Positions 35,767 through 49,200 of a stretch of 64,000 nucleotides of DNA are shown here, one piece after another. The position numbers and the translations under genes are program-made. The stretch is from positions 1 to 64,000 of the forward strand of contig AZLU01000026.1 of the NCBI GenBank assembly GCA_002224055.1, given 5' to 3'. Under the pieces are notes generated by a model that ran no database searches, was not told the origin of the DNA, and saw only the letters and a list, made by a program, of their open reading frames with translations. Each line of letters opens with the position of its first letter. Positions within the stretch are counted from its first letter, which is position 1. Origin of the DNA: Pezizomycotina sp. ARF18. Its lineage: Eukaryota; Ascomycota.

Positions 35767-37631
35767 TTTGTCTTTGGATTTTTCAGAGTAGTATCGTAAT
35801 AGCTGTTGTTTGTTGATGGAGATTGGCAGTTGATGTTGTTGTTGGTGGTGGAATGGTTTGGTGAGAGGAGAAAAGTTTGAGCGCGGTGGAGGGGTTTTTA
35901 AGAGGAGGAAAAGCTGCGGCAACAACCACCCGCCTGGAGGGGTTTAAGCGGGGCTAAGGCAGAACGGAGGAGGGGTAGAGACTGCATATTTTGAACTAGT
36001 AGTACTGCTGTAATAAACCGGTAGAAATTAATACCAAGTAATAAAATAAAAGAATACTTCAATATCAAGTATACAATTCTAAAAATAAATAGTAGTGTAG
36101 TAACACTTTTCTTTTCTTTCTGCTTCCAAAGCTTCAAGCACGTTTCTATCAGCCTTAAGCTTTGTAAGAATCTAAAGAATAAAAACAAGGTCAAGAATGC
36201 AAGGTAAAGTGGAAATATCCAAGTTTTGACTATGGTTCAAAGAGAAGAAAAAATTTCCACCGATAACGATACTGAAGTAACCGAAGCGATCTAGGCAGTT
36301 AACGGCGCTGCTGTAGCCTGGTCTGCTAGATCGAAAGCAATTGGTACTCGAGGGAATTCGCGCTTTTCGGATGTGCGAGATTTTTTTGTGGATATTGGAC
36401 AACGACAACAAGGGTTCAGAAGACTGCTCTTTTCACACGGGGTTCTCTCCCGCACTGACCTCGAGCTCGTCGAAAGCAACGACCGTACTGTACACGATCA
36501 ATTGGAAGCTGGTGCTTGCGAACTATACACAAGGCCTTGATTTTTGGTCCATTAGCAAGCTTCAAAGGTGACTTGTATCCCGCAATTGCTGTTGAGAGAA
36601 ACCGCGTTTTCTTTTGGATGACCCACCTTGTCACTCTTTTCACTGGTTATGGTGTGATCCTCGCTCTCGAGTCTTAGAACTGCAGGTCGCAGGGAAAAAA
36701 ACAAGCCACGGTATGAGGTAAGGTATAAGATGTATCTTTTTTGTACCAAGAATTCAATGTAGATTTAAGGAGCGGATAGCTAGATCGTAGGCTAGAGAAG
36801 GAAGTACCCTTTGTATTCGATTGGGGAGATAGAAGGCAATGGAAGGATCGAAGATATGCAGTAGCAGTAATTTTTGTTGATACACGTTGTTGAAAGTTGG
36901 AATGGCTTTCGTCGCAATTCAGAGAAAAATAAAATAAAAATAAAAAAAAATAATATACAGAGAGAGGAGCTCAAAATCTCACCAAGCAGCTCCTCTTTAG
37001 CCGATACACCCACACCGCCCGAAAAAGAACGATGATTAAAATAATAATTTGAGTGCATAACTTCAATGGTGTACTACATTGTAGTTTAATCAGAAGCTTC
37101 TTCAGAAGTAATTGACGCAAATTAGCGGTAGTGCTTCGATTGGCCTCAATGTAGCTCCCCTTTTAGCTTGACGTCTACTATAAAGACGTATACCTCTGAT
37201 AGGCATTGCATTCTTGAATCCCAAGGTCAAGGTTACTTCCAATGTGAGTGAGCTATGCGGCGCCGTGGAGTCGAGACCTGCTGCCATGCTGAACTTCAAA
37301 AAAAGCTTCCTTCTTCGTGTGCGTGAAAGTCGCCTTTAATCACGTGATTTTTCCTTACGTAATCAGCTATTGCTGGCCCAAAAAAAAGCATTGTGAGCCT
37401 CACCGGAACGGAACCCACCAAAAGAAAAGAGATAGAAGAGGCCAAAAATCTCCTTTTTCCTTTTAGCTGTACTTTACGGGTTTAAATACTTGAACGTAAC
37501 TACAACAACTTCTCCCCCCCTGATCGAAACGTCAACAACCGCAACGTCCCTCCTCCTCAAGCTATCGGGTCTCTCTCCTCCCTCATACTAAAACCCCTAT
37601 ATCGCTGTATAGATACGTCGGCACTTTCACA
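35767..37631. other. Divergent intergenic region CPR1-ENT3
   Basis: Shared 5' region of about 1.9 kb. A coding-like but unassigned plus-strand segment near 36530-36676 includes a hydrophobic stretch (VFFWMTHLVTLFTGYGVILA). A-rich sequence lies near 36929-36952. A CACGTG palindrome lies close to the ENT3 side (see separate entry). Confidence 0.5.
37338..37349. promoter_or_regulatory. CACGTG box (AATCACGTGATT) upstream of ENT3
   Basis: Perfect 12-base palindrome with CACGTG core about 285 bases before the ENT3 start. It fits Cbf1/USF-type bHLH factors; similar boxes precede RPS21 and SSU72. Factor is inferred. Confidence 0.45.
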
Positions 37632-39681
37632 ATGGACCTGAACAGTCTAAAGGACACCATCAGCAACATCACGCTGTACGACGTGAAGGCGGCTGTGAGG
37701 AAAGCGCAAAATGGTACGTCTTCGCCGAGGGAAGGGGATATGGAGCTTTTAAGTGAAGCAAGCTTGGTTTTCGCTCTCTATAGCTCCATATGCATATAGA
37801 TGACGAAGCTGGTGGTTGCCCGGCAATTGCTAATACATTTTCCTCCTAATATAGTTGTCATGAACTTTACAGAGATGGAAGCGAAGGTATGTGTGCACAT
37901 GACGATCGCTTTTTCCATTACCTCGACAAGACTGAGGTGAACAACAGTTTGTACTAGGAACCGTAGCTAACACATCACTTAGGTTCGAGAAGCTACGAAC
38001 AACGAACCATGGGCGCTTCTTCCACGCTAATGAACGAGATGCGAATGGAACCTACAACTAGTACGAACTTTCTCCCGTTCAGCACATCCCCGGTGTCGTT
38101 CTTTTATCTTATACCCTTGTGCTAACGACAACTTTTCCTAGTGCACAACTGAACGAATAATGAACATGATATACAAGAGGTTTACAGAAAAGGCGGCCGA
38201 AGAATGGAGGCAAATTTACAAGGTACTACAGCGGCTACGATTATATTCTTTTTTTCGCGTAGCTTATGCTGAGAATTACCCCTTGCAGGCTCTACAACTC
38301 CTCGAATTCCTTGTCAAGAACGGCTCCGAAAGGGTTATCGACGATGCCAGGCAGCACCTTTCGACGATAAGATGTGAAGCAGTTCCATTACATCGACCAG
38401 AACGGCAAGGATCAGGGCTCAACGTTCGCAACAGGGCCAAGGAGCTGGCGGAGCTCCTTTCGACGTGGAACGGATAAGGCAAGAAAGGAAAAAGGCACGC
38501 CAGAGCAAGAACAAATATCAGGGCGTTGAGGGCGGCTGGGTGGCATGAGCAGTAGCAGCAGCGGCGCCGCGCGGCGGCTTTCCTGGAGCTGGCGCCGGTA
38601 GTCGTTACGGCGGCTTCGGAGCGAAGAGTTGGAGTACGGCGGGTACTCCGGAGGCGTTTACGGAGATGGTGGTGCTTTCTGGTGGAAGGAGCTCGACTTT
38701 CCAGGACAGCTCGCGTACCTCGTCCCGCAACAAGAACAAGTTTGAGGAGTATGACGAGTACGATGAAGCCGACGCTACTTCATCGACAAGCAGGAGGAGC
38801 CACGCCCACAACGCCTCCACCTCGTCGACCACGCATCGGTCGCGCGGAGAAAGCAGCTGCCAAAGCGGAACAAAAGCCAGCAGTGACACCCGTGGAGGAC
38901 TTGTTCTCCTTTGGCGATAATGTCGGTTCTTCGTCTGCCGCCATAGCACCTCCCGCCACAAAGGCCAAAGCACCAGCTGCCGCATCGGATGACTTGGAGA
39001 CGACGATTTTGACGATTTCCAGTCCGCAGCCGCCGAACCAGCCAGACTACTACTAGCATCCCGGCTCTGCAAGCGCTGTCTTCCCCGCCCGGTAGCGTTG
39101 TCGCGCCCAAGCCCGTTTCCGCATCACAGACCGTCGGCCTCAACGATCTCGTCGGCTTCACCACCTCGTCACCGTCTCCCCAATTATCCTCGCAACCGTC
39201 CAAACTTTCGTCCTCGACCACGCTCTCGCCAACCTCGACAGGCGGCTTCCAGCCGATGCAACCGAACTACTTCACCTCTGTCCATGACGGTCCGACCTCC
39301 GGCGGCATGAGTAGCAGCATGACTAGCAGCATGGGCGGTAGCTTGCTCTCGCCGCAGACGAGCATGTCGACGCCGCCAACGCTAAAGCAGAGCAACACCG
39401 GAGGTTCCACGACGTCTAGCTCCGGCAAGAAGACTTCAGGAGGCGGCGACGCGTTCGGCAGCTTGTGGAGCACCGCAGCGGGCATCAAGAACCGTCCACG
39501 CCACAAGCCCCGCAAACTAGCCTGGCGGCGATGCAAAGGAGAAAGCCAGTGCAGGAATTTGGGGCGCCAGTGGTTCGGCCAGCGCCACCTCTTCCCTGCC
39601 ATGGGCAACTTCAGCGGTAGTCTGGGGAATACTAACAAGCCCAGCACCTCCAGTAACGGTCTTGACGATCTGCTGATGTAA
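37632..39681 (+). CDS. ENT3: Epsin-like ENTH-domain protein (Ent3 type)
   Basis: Clathrin adaptor that binds phosphoinositides and SNAREs in traffic between trans-Golgi and endosomes. The ENTH domain is split over five exons: 37632-37713 (MDLNSLKDTISNITLYDVKA), 37855-37886, 37983-38060 (REATNNEPW), 38142-38222 (MIYKRFTEKAAEEWRQIYK) and 38289 onward (LQLLEFLVKNGSERVIDDAR; NVRNRAKELAELLS). Donors are GTACGT, GTATGT, GTACGA and GTACTA. Then a Gly/Ser-rich part with NKFEEYDEYDE (near 38740), as in fungal Ent3, and a long disordered tail of Ser, Thr, Pro, Gln with FDDFQSAAAE-type acidic/phenylalanine adaptor-binding motifs. The end GLDDLLM before the stop at 39679-39681 is typical. Length about 500 residues. 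One-base losses are seen in exons 3 and 4 and several times in the tail; they mark sequence errors more likely than a dead gene. Confidence 0.92.
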
Positions 39682-40400
39682 GAAAAAGAGGAGAAAAGTT
39701 GTTTGATGATGTTGGATAATTTTTTTTTTTCTTTTCTATTTCTCTACGTCATTAGATCTTCCACCATCCTTCGCAGGAAACAGTTACAGAATCTGTGACA
39801 GATACGTCAAGATATCACGATTATCAAGAATTTAAAGGTATTACACGATGGCGATGGCGATACTTAAGTTTCTTTTTTTTTACTATTCGAAGAGATACGA
39901 GAGATGGTTTTTTTCATGTACAGATAACCTTGCAAGTTTTTTTTTTTTTTTTTTCAATTTTTTTTTATAACCAACGTACATTATTGTTCTTATTCTTCCT
40001 CGAAGTTTTTGTTTTTTGTTATTTTATCTGTTATTTTATTTTATTTTTAATAAGAGCATTTGAAATCAATTTTTAATTCCCTTCATTTTCCGTACATTTT
40101 TTCCCTTGAGAAATTTACTTTCAATAATGCGTGTACTTCCAAAGCGTTTCCTCAATTTTCCACCATTTTCAAAAAAAGCTGCGCTATGTAACCCTATCAC
40201 ATACTATCAAACGAACAAACATAAAAATTATTCAATACTAAGTAGTTTTAAGTATTCCAGGACTTCTCTCAAGCTGAAGAAAACATTACATCCAAAATTA
40301 TCACATCCAACACAAAAGTAAACCGTTATCGCCGTTTCGTTTTTTTTTTTTTCTTTTCTTTTCTTTTTTTTTTTTCTTTTCTTTTTTTTTTTTTTCATAA
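39682..40400. other. ENT3 downstream region, T-rich
   Basis: T/C-rich sequence with poly(T) near 39721-39730, 39937-39954 and repeated TTTTC runs near 40340-40396. No gene; probably 3' UTR and spacer. Confidence 0.55.
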
Positions 40401-43400
40401 TCCTGCTCAGTAGCGGTGTGTTCTTCTTTGAGATAAACTTCGTAGTACTATCAACATCTATTCTATAATACGATGATTAAAATGTGCGCTTCAACGCTTA
40501 CGAGGTATATTAAGCAGGGTGTATTGCGCAGTCATAGACCGTAGTCGATCTATATCTCGTAGAAAACGTAGCCCTATCCATGCGCCAAAGCTATCTAATA
40601 AGCTCTCCATAGTCCTGGATGATAGTTGGGTCTGAAATTGGGAGAGTGCGAGATACTTTACTGGAACACGATTAGCCATTAAAGATCCCCCTCAACGTAT
40701 GTCGAAATCGATACCTAGCGCATTTCGGTTCACCCAAACTATATCATACGTGATTAAAACGACCCTAACGTCTACACTCATACGAACAGGAAATCTGTCG
40801 CTTCCTCCACAGGACGATAGTTTCTCAACTGTTATACAAGCGATATAGCTTTCTGTCTCCTTGACAACTCCTTTATATTCTCTCAGTTTATAAAAGGGGA
40901 CGGAAGATATGTGGTGTTAAACAAATTAAACCTTAGAGGCACTAGAATATATGGCACCTCGACATCGCGGTTTTACACATATTCAAGAGAACACCGCGCG
41001 AGGTATAATATAAAATTGTTATGTTTGTCAACTATCGTAGAAGTTGTCGCAGAAAGTATTGATATTGCAGTTTTGCTCGCTTCTGGATGGTGACGGATAT
41101 CAATCCTGTTTACTGCGATTATTGAGCTGATGACGCGAGCCTTTATCTATAAGGGACTAATGCAGCTGATGGGGTGATACAGTTGTGTATCAGTCACCAC
41201 GCGTAGTCATGGAGGAGAGGGCGGTAAGCTAGCCACCTCAAATGGTTTCACTTCGCAGTAAGCTTGATATGCTTCTTTAGAAGATCAACCGGACGTCCTT
41301 CTGATAAACTTTCTATAAGGAGTCGAAGCGCAAGGATGATAAGAAATTGTTTTAATTCACTTGTGCACGAAGTTTCCAGAATGTTTAATGCAACAGAAAA
41401 CCGCTCCCGCATATTACGTGCCTAGCGCTCTCTAAGCTTTGTATTTGAGATAAAAGAAAGGGAATGGATATCATTATTATCTACTCTTTAGCGTAGCGAC
41501 GCCTTGCCACCAGGAGCATATCGCTAAAGCCTTGTTGTAAGGAAGCACAACCAGGTAACATACTGTTGTAGAACAACATTACCGGCTGACCGGGAATATC
41601 GATGGAATTCTACCTATTCTAGACGCTAGTTTGCGATGGATAGTTTGTGCCGGCTTCAGAAACACAGCAGAAACGCAGTAGAGACTTGACACCTTTCTCT
41701 TAGCTCTGATATTCCAGTACAGGAAGAGTCGGATATTCTCTACGATTTCTCTGCCTATTTCCACAGGATAACTAGAAAAATCAATGACATCCAGCCGGCC
41801 TAGGAGGTCCGCAATGGTATATATTTAAATCTACAGCGCATGGCCTCAAGTTGACATACATAAATTACGAAAGACGAAGGTGAAAGCCCCGTAAAGGTCA
41901 AGACGGGATAATATTATTTCGCATGACCAAGCGTCGGATCAAGTTATTCTCATCTATATTAAATGAGTGTACGACAGTAGAGATATAAGCAAAACCTCAC
42001 TACATCGCAAAATGGGAGCTCACACGCTCTTATATAGCGTCGAAGTGGAATTAAGTAAATCATTTTCGAAAGTGAAGCAGTCCCGCGCACCATCACGGCT
42101 ATTGTAGAAAATTCAAGATCTCATACAATATCATATTTAGTCCTTTTAAGAAATCAGACCTCATAGCATTTCCAGTAGACACGCGGACATGAGTCCATGC
42201 ATACGAGAACTATAGAAGGAAATAACCGATACGCTTGGTTCACTCATCATCAACCCAGTTTCATATTCTAGACGAGTAAGAAAATCGAGTCACAAGTATA
42301 AAAATTTACTCCAAAACCTCGAAGTAGTGAATTTAGCAACCGCGCGTAAGACTGTTCTTAACGATTCCGCGTCGATGTATACCTGAAGCATGTGCCTTTA
42401 GAAATTAATTGCATCCTAATAACGCTCTCAACTAAAAGCATCATAGTTACTTACTCAGCAGTAGCCGTACTGTCACCGAAGCTGGAATTCGCCTGTAATA
42501 GTTTCTTTTCACTAGTATTCAAGTTAACATCATAAAATCGCGAGGTAATGAACCCTTCATAATGTAAAAGTGTCGATGCGAATAACCACACCGATGATAT
42601 CTCGGTTTAGCATGAGTCGGATTTATCTCCCAAAACTAGACTTCAATACAGATTCTAATCGTGAGAATTGGACGTCGGCGATGCACTAGCCTACTCTTAT
42701 ATCTCGAGCATTTTACTATCAGTATCCTTGTGTCCCCTGTGTCGTTATATTTGTTGCTTGCGTTCTCGAAGAATCGACCAGGAATATCCAAGCCCAATTC
42801 ACCAAGTACCTGAATATAATAGCTTTCTGACTTGACATAGGAACTATAACGAATCGCCGCCGACCTCGATTATAGCATTGAAAGTAATGCACTCATTCCC
42901 CCCGGCGCAGCATTATTGATGCTACACAATCTACCAAGGCTTTAGGGCCACTCGAAGTGGGATAATGATATCTGCACAAGAACTATCTCGATAAATTAAT
43001 TGTGTCACGGAATTCAGATATGCTAACACCCAAAACTTCTCGAGTATTCCTCCAGAGCAGCCTCTACATACAACCAGGGACACATTCGGAAACGTTCTGT
43101 AAACCCGACATGCGTGACAAATTGTCAGTATTTGCACCACCAGCACCATAACATCCGATGGCGCGGACTACCCGACGTATGCTCGTAGATCTCTGCGAAA
43201 TTTTTAGTGCTACTTGTGAGCATATAGCGTAGCGAATCTGTACGTCGTATATCGCAGGGCTAAGTAGAACCAGTGCAAAATCTATTCCTTGCAGCATTGC
43301 TGCAGCAATGGCGCCGGCTATAAATGGACTTCTATCTCAAGGATTTTATTTAATGTAGAGATCTAAGTATATAATAAGTTAAGCCTTCGTTTCGGTGACC

Positions 43401-44299
43401 AACGCCCGGAAACATAAGCCATTGTGTTCATGACTCACTAAGAGCTTTGTGGGATATTTGCCTTCAAAGTAATCCTCACAGAGGCCAACGTCATCGCGAT
43501 ATCGAATTTCGAGGCACAGTAATAGCAGTGACGGTGGGCGAGACACTCCGTAGCTTACTTTTGCCAGTACCTGAAAGGTAAAGCCGAATAGCATGGTAAA
43601 CTCGTCCAAGAGTTTTATTGACTCTCCCTCCGCTGAAAGCCGTCTATATCTGAATTTCACTCCTTGCTGCATCGAAATATAAATTTCATCGGCGAAAGGA
43701 ATTCGGAAAGAAAACATAGAATTGACTATTACAACATAGTTACCAGAAAGGATCAACCTATATTTACAACAATCCCTAGCAAACCTGGAAACTTCCTTTT
43801 ATAATTAGTCACAGCTTCGAAATATTTTAAAAAAATATATTTGTGGCGGGCGCTTAGTTAATACCGTAAACAGCACAAACATCTAACCTTCTACACCTAT
43901 TCAGTCAGTTCAACTCGGAAACTCTAGGCATAATATCAAATAGCATTCCCTGTTGGGGGGTGATAAAATGCGATGGTGATGTCGACCAGTCGAGTACAAT
44001 TTCGATGACAACGCATGGTAGAATTCTGAAGCGCGGTAAATATACGATACTTGTTCCAACTGCAAGAACAAAAGGATATCAGTTCGGAATCACAAATACT
44101 TTGGTTTCGAGTCAAGAGCTACTTCGTGTTCGGTATAATCACATCGGCACCTTTGTAGAAGTCGTATAAATTGGGTGAAGCCTCGAAATTCCAGCAAACA
44201 CCGCATATCGGCTAGAATCCTGCTGAGATACTGGCATAGTAAACCTAAAAATAGAATAACATAATGTGACCGTGATTAACGATATCGACCCGTTAATAA
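40401..44299. other. Gene-free relic DNA, block 1
   Basis: Ordinary-looking base composition but no gene. Some minus-strand open stretches (for example 43379-43756, 125 codons, starting MILSGNYVVIVNSM) look coding-like without any domain I recognise; they may be fragments of an old element or gene. A short hairpin (TGATACA/TGTATCA) sits near 41177-41196. I call it relic DNA and do not assign a family. Confidence 0.4.
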
Positions 44300-46230
44300 T
44301 AGAGTATGTAGTATACTAGAATTTATAAACGTATAGGAGAGCTTGAATAGTAAATAGAAAATCTGCGATAGATCCATCCTTTAAAGTATACTATAGATTT
44401 TGGTTTAATAAATCCACTCTACGGCTATAATATTTTCTACAATACGTCCAGCCATGTTATAGTTATATATATCGTATAGGTTATGTCTCATACGGTGTAA
44501 TTCTAACGGACGGAATGGAATAATTGTAAAGCGATAATGTAAAGATTCCCACGAAGTAAAATTAAAAGTGATAGGACAATATATTTAGTATTAGAAATCC
44601 TACCTTATTTTACTACTTAATGTTTGACGCCGACACAGATAGGGCAGCTTTTATTTATATTAATTAGAAAAGTTAAAAACCCCTATACTGGCTTTGTAGA
44701 TTATTAGTTAAGTATAGCGCGTTCAATAAAAAGTGGGTAAAAGCTTATATTAGAGAATTCTCGAGATGACGGTTATCTGTGGTTACGGGTTACGAGCTAT
44801 ATCTAATCTTCCGGCAGGCCGTGGAGCTAAAGGTCCTAATGGTAATTAGATCAGCACACGCCGGTCGCCGATTATTCGTAGTGAGAATAACATCAGAGTT
44901 CTCAATAAACGATAGGTTTTTTCGAAACCATAGATCTAAGCGATTCTAAGATATTATTATATCTTAAATCGAGGCCGACTTTGACGAGAACGAGCTAATA
45001 ATCTTTTTAGTTCCTTATTTTTACAATATATCTCTATATTTAAAATATTTTGAATATAGAAACGCTAATATTCCTTATTAAGATAATTATACAATATAAA
45101 TGTAGTACTTATAGTAAACCGCCTCCGTATACGTATATAGAAGATTTATAAAAGGGTATTTATAGGGCGTACACTAGCGCGCGCTATAGGCACTTAACAT
45201 TCGCTGTACATACGCAGAAAATTAACGAAACTACATAAAAATAGTTGTTAATCTATATTTTAGACTTCGAGATAATAATTAATATTGATTATAGGTACTC
45301 TTCTACTCTATTAATAAACTATAGGTTAATAAGAAATACAAAAATCGCCTATTCTCTTTTAATAACTGTCACGAAAGCCTGCACGGAGAGTACGTGCTAT
45401 TATATAATATATTAACGTGCAATAACGACAGCTTAGCGCTTTTACCGAAAGCGCAGCAAGGTCAACACCACAAGTATAGCGCTAAGGAATATTACCACTT
45501 CACTAGCTCTCAGCTCAGCTTTCATTTAACTTTTATAAGATGCTTACGCGTTATATCTTTATACTTCAATTCTCTTATTTAATATCCAAAAGATTATATA
45601 TATATTTAATCGCTTTCAAGCCGATATAATTAGTTATATAAGGAAGCTAGAGCTACTCTTTAGCTCCCTACTAATCAACTTAATAAGTTATATACACATA
45701 ACAGTAACCTAGCTTTCATATAGCAAATCCCTTTTTCGTTAGCTTTTAAATATCTTAATACCTTTTAATTTACCTCTCGTTAAGCTTTCATATTATATCC
45801 CTACGACGCTAAAGCTGAAGTCTTTTGCTAAGCCTCAATCCGTTACAATAACCCGCTTCGGACCCCCTCATAAGTAAGCCAATGGTAGAGTTTAAAGCTA
45901 TAGAAATAGAAAAGTCATAATATTAAGTACTTAGATATATCATAAAGCTATAGAAAGTGTTATAATACGTAGATAAAAGTTAAAGTAACCTGATAGCACG
46001 GAAAAGGTGGCGCTATCCATTATTTATATACCACTTAATAAATGTTTTCTAATATCGCGTAAAACAATATTTAAAGTAAATATATCGAAAGATAGCTATA
46101 AGCGGCGGATAAAGCTTTTTTAAATTTAGATTTTTATTTTTATTTTCTATTAACTCGTTATTACGCTTAAAAGTAGCGAGCCCTTAACGTATCTATTTGA
46201 AGCATTCTAGCTTTTTCTCAACGGGTACGA
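44300..46230. repeat. TA-rich repeat relic (RIP-like)
   Basis: Extremely TpA-rich DNA with CpG words still present, resembling the left edge of the window. No intact protein frame. The pattern fits a repeat decayed by C-to-T mutation (RIP or similar). I cannot say whether it was an LTR element, LINE or DNA transposon; it is old and broken throughout. Confidence 0.5.
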
Positions 46231-49200
46231 GTTATATGTACTATATCGGTTTGTAGAGACTATAACATTTGTCTATCTATTGAGCTTATGCCTGACCACG
46301 AAAATCACCCAGTTTTATAAACCCGCCAACCTCATATCGTAATTGTACGGCCCACTCCTGCCACTAAACCATGTTAGACCACTAATCAAGCAATCCACGA
46401 TATCAGAAAATTACAATAAAGGAAATCCCCGCGCAATGGACTTATGAGACTCGACAACTAGAAATAAAAATGCAGAGCTTCGAAACCCTTCAAGTTATCA
46501 AGATACACTGCCAAGGTAGCGTTCCTCGTATAAAGTACACACCTTTGTCTTAAAGGGGATATTGTGTCCAACCGTATACAAACTATACAGTATATCACAC
46601 GATATAAAAGAATTGTATCGTGCGCGCCATGATACCTATAGCGTTGTGATGACGGAGAGGATTAACCTCGGACGATAGCGTACCGTAGAAAAGCAATTTT
46701 CAAACCAATTTTGGTTGTCCCGAAAGAGATTTCCCTTAAACTGGGCGCATTTGATACTCCTATAAAACTGGAGGTAAACCCAGAAAACATAGAGAAAAAC
46801 ATAGATTATGCAATGAAATCCACACATGAGCCCTCGAAAGTGAAAACACTAAGAGTGCCATGCAACGCTACTCTCATCTACAATTACCATGTCACACACA
46901 TCAGACAAATCATTTACAGCGGATGTCTAAGTTCTTAGGGACTATCTAAAATGGGCTTCCGCTCCAGGCATATCCTTACTGCCTCCGTTCAAAACGTACA
47001 AGTCTACAAGGACATGGTACTGCCGAAATTACCATTGATAATTTGCTAGGCGTCTTCGATCAGAAAATACCGGCCCCCGACCTCACATAAAACAGTCGTT
47101 CGATTTCATGTTCTATCGATAATCCCCTTGAATTCTAAAACAATGGCGACAAAAAGTTCGCCCAGACATATAGTTCTGTGTATGAATAAAGGAGCACCCC
47201 GCCTGGTGATAAAGTGCTCCGCTACGGAGCGGAGGTCTAGGATTCAACGAATAAGCGATACACCCGCAAAGTATATAAATTTACACTAGTATTTATGAAC
47301 GAACAATGACCGGACATAATTAACCTCGCCGTGTCTACCTTGAAAATAAGCACTTCCTCTTATTTACGTCATGGGTATAACGGATGGAATCAAAGAACTG
47401 TTCAACATACTTTCAAGACCTCTACTATTAAACCATTTGAAAATACTATGAATTAGCTATAATGGTCCACAAAAGATACGGTTATCCTTGAAAAGGCCGA
47501 ATTGCTACGAAGGCGCCGAAACATTACTGATATGAAAAGTTATTACTCTCCCAAGCATGCTGCAGTGAAAGCATAAAAGTAGACCACGAGCTCCACGAGG
47601 TATATGGGCCGCCCGTTTCACGCTTCTTAACCGTCTCTCGCCGTAACGACTTGGCACAGATAGGAGTGCTGGAGGCGAGACATATACTAGTGAATCGAAG
47701 CTAGAGCCGATTACGATATACTTTGGGAACCAATTCTTCTGAAATCCAAGACGCGGCAGAGCGTATTATGGAATCACGTTTCCCCTTCTGGTCGTATATC
47801 GAATTAACCCAAAAAAGACACTTAATAAATTCATCGTGGAATCCTACCAACCCCCCCATAGAAATTGGCTAATCACGACGAGCCGCACTTCAATAGGACT
47901 TACGAATTCACTACAGCAAGTAAGGATTAGATTCATCCGAAAACGAGGTATAGAAACAGGCTACTAAACACCGCCAGGCAAATCACAATAAATAACAAGT
48001 AACTCTACGAAAAAGAAGGCTTCTACGACGACAGACAAGATGCGTACATGGATCAACCCGCGAAGTATTTTCTTAACTCACTAGCGAGAACTGATATTGA
48101 ACTTAAAGGAGGATGAAAAGGAAGACTTAAAATGTATAAGAGAAACTCCTTAGGGTATCCAGACGAACTTTCCTGGACAGATACTAGGAGCCTAGGGGTT
48201 TCCGAGTTCCGACCATACCTATAGTTGAAATTAAAAGAGGTAACCGAAAAAAAAAAAATGAAGCCGAGAATCATAAACATGGAGATCACCGGACCTGATA
48301 GTTGACCATTTTGTAGTCTACCGAGAGCGGCTATCACTATCACCAGAAGACGTCTGGCTCGGTGTAATGATTACTTCACATAGAAACAAAAACACCAAAA
48401 GGTCAATGAGATCCGCCTCGAGTTCATAAGCAATATGAACAATTTTTCAGCCTAGAAAAGGAGTTTCGTGTACTACAGCAACCCATCGAAATAGGATTTA
48501 ATGCTACCCTTAGCCTGGCAAACACTAAGCCAAGATAACTCTCCTCGTAAGCTCTAGCGCTCTCTTAGGGAGCTCATCGCAAAGGATATTCAAGGAAAAT
48601 TTTACCAGACCATGGCGCCGATGCTACTATATCAGCCAACATCAATAAATTAGCAAGAATGGCCAATATAGATAATGTCTTCCCTGATAAGATCTAGTTA
48701 TCAGGTAAGGTGAAGCTACAGTCCATATCGAAGAAAACTACTACTCACTCCCAATCTTCTGCTATAAAATCACGCGCGGGAACGTCTATACCATACAAAT
48801 AACGTAGTTATTAAGTCTTGCGTGCTTGACCATCGAACAATATAAGAAAAATATCTCCAGACCAATTAGAGGACCTCCCGGTCAAATATACTGGTAATTC
48901 GAGAGTAGTCCATACCTCCGACAGTATAATTTACGGAAACCAGTTTTTTAAAATCTTAAGCGGGTAAAAGACGCTCTCGATAGAATTTTTCCCAAAAGCC
49001 AACTTCAAGCGATATTTTACATCTAAAAATGAAGTAAGAATCGATATCACACAAATAACGTACGTAGACAGTGCTATAATGAGTCCGAGGCTGACGGTAG
49101 AAGAAAATAAGACGAGTTTTTTTCTACATTCCTAGGAGCAGGTTGATAATGATTTAAACTTGACTGGAACCGTAAACAATATCATTCGTCTCCTTCGGCA

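Noticed and set aside
38605-39647. Minus-strand frames of 126-155 codons over the ENT3 tail
   Set aside because: Opposite-strand shadows of the low-complexity Ser/Thr tail.
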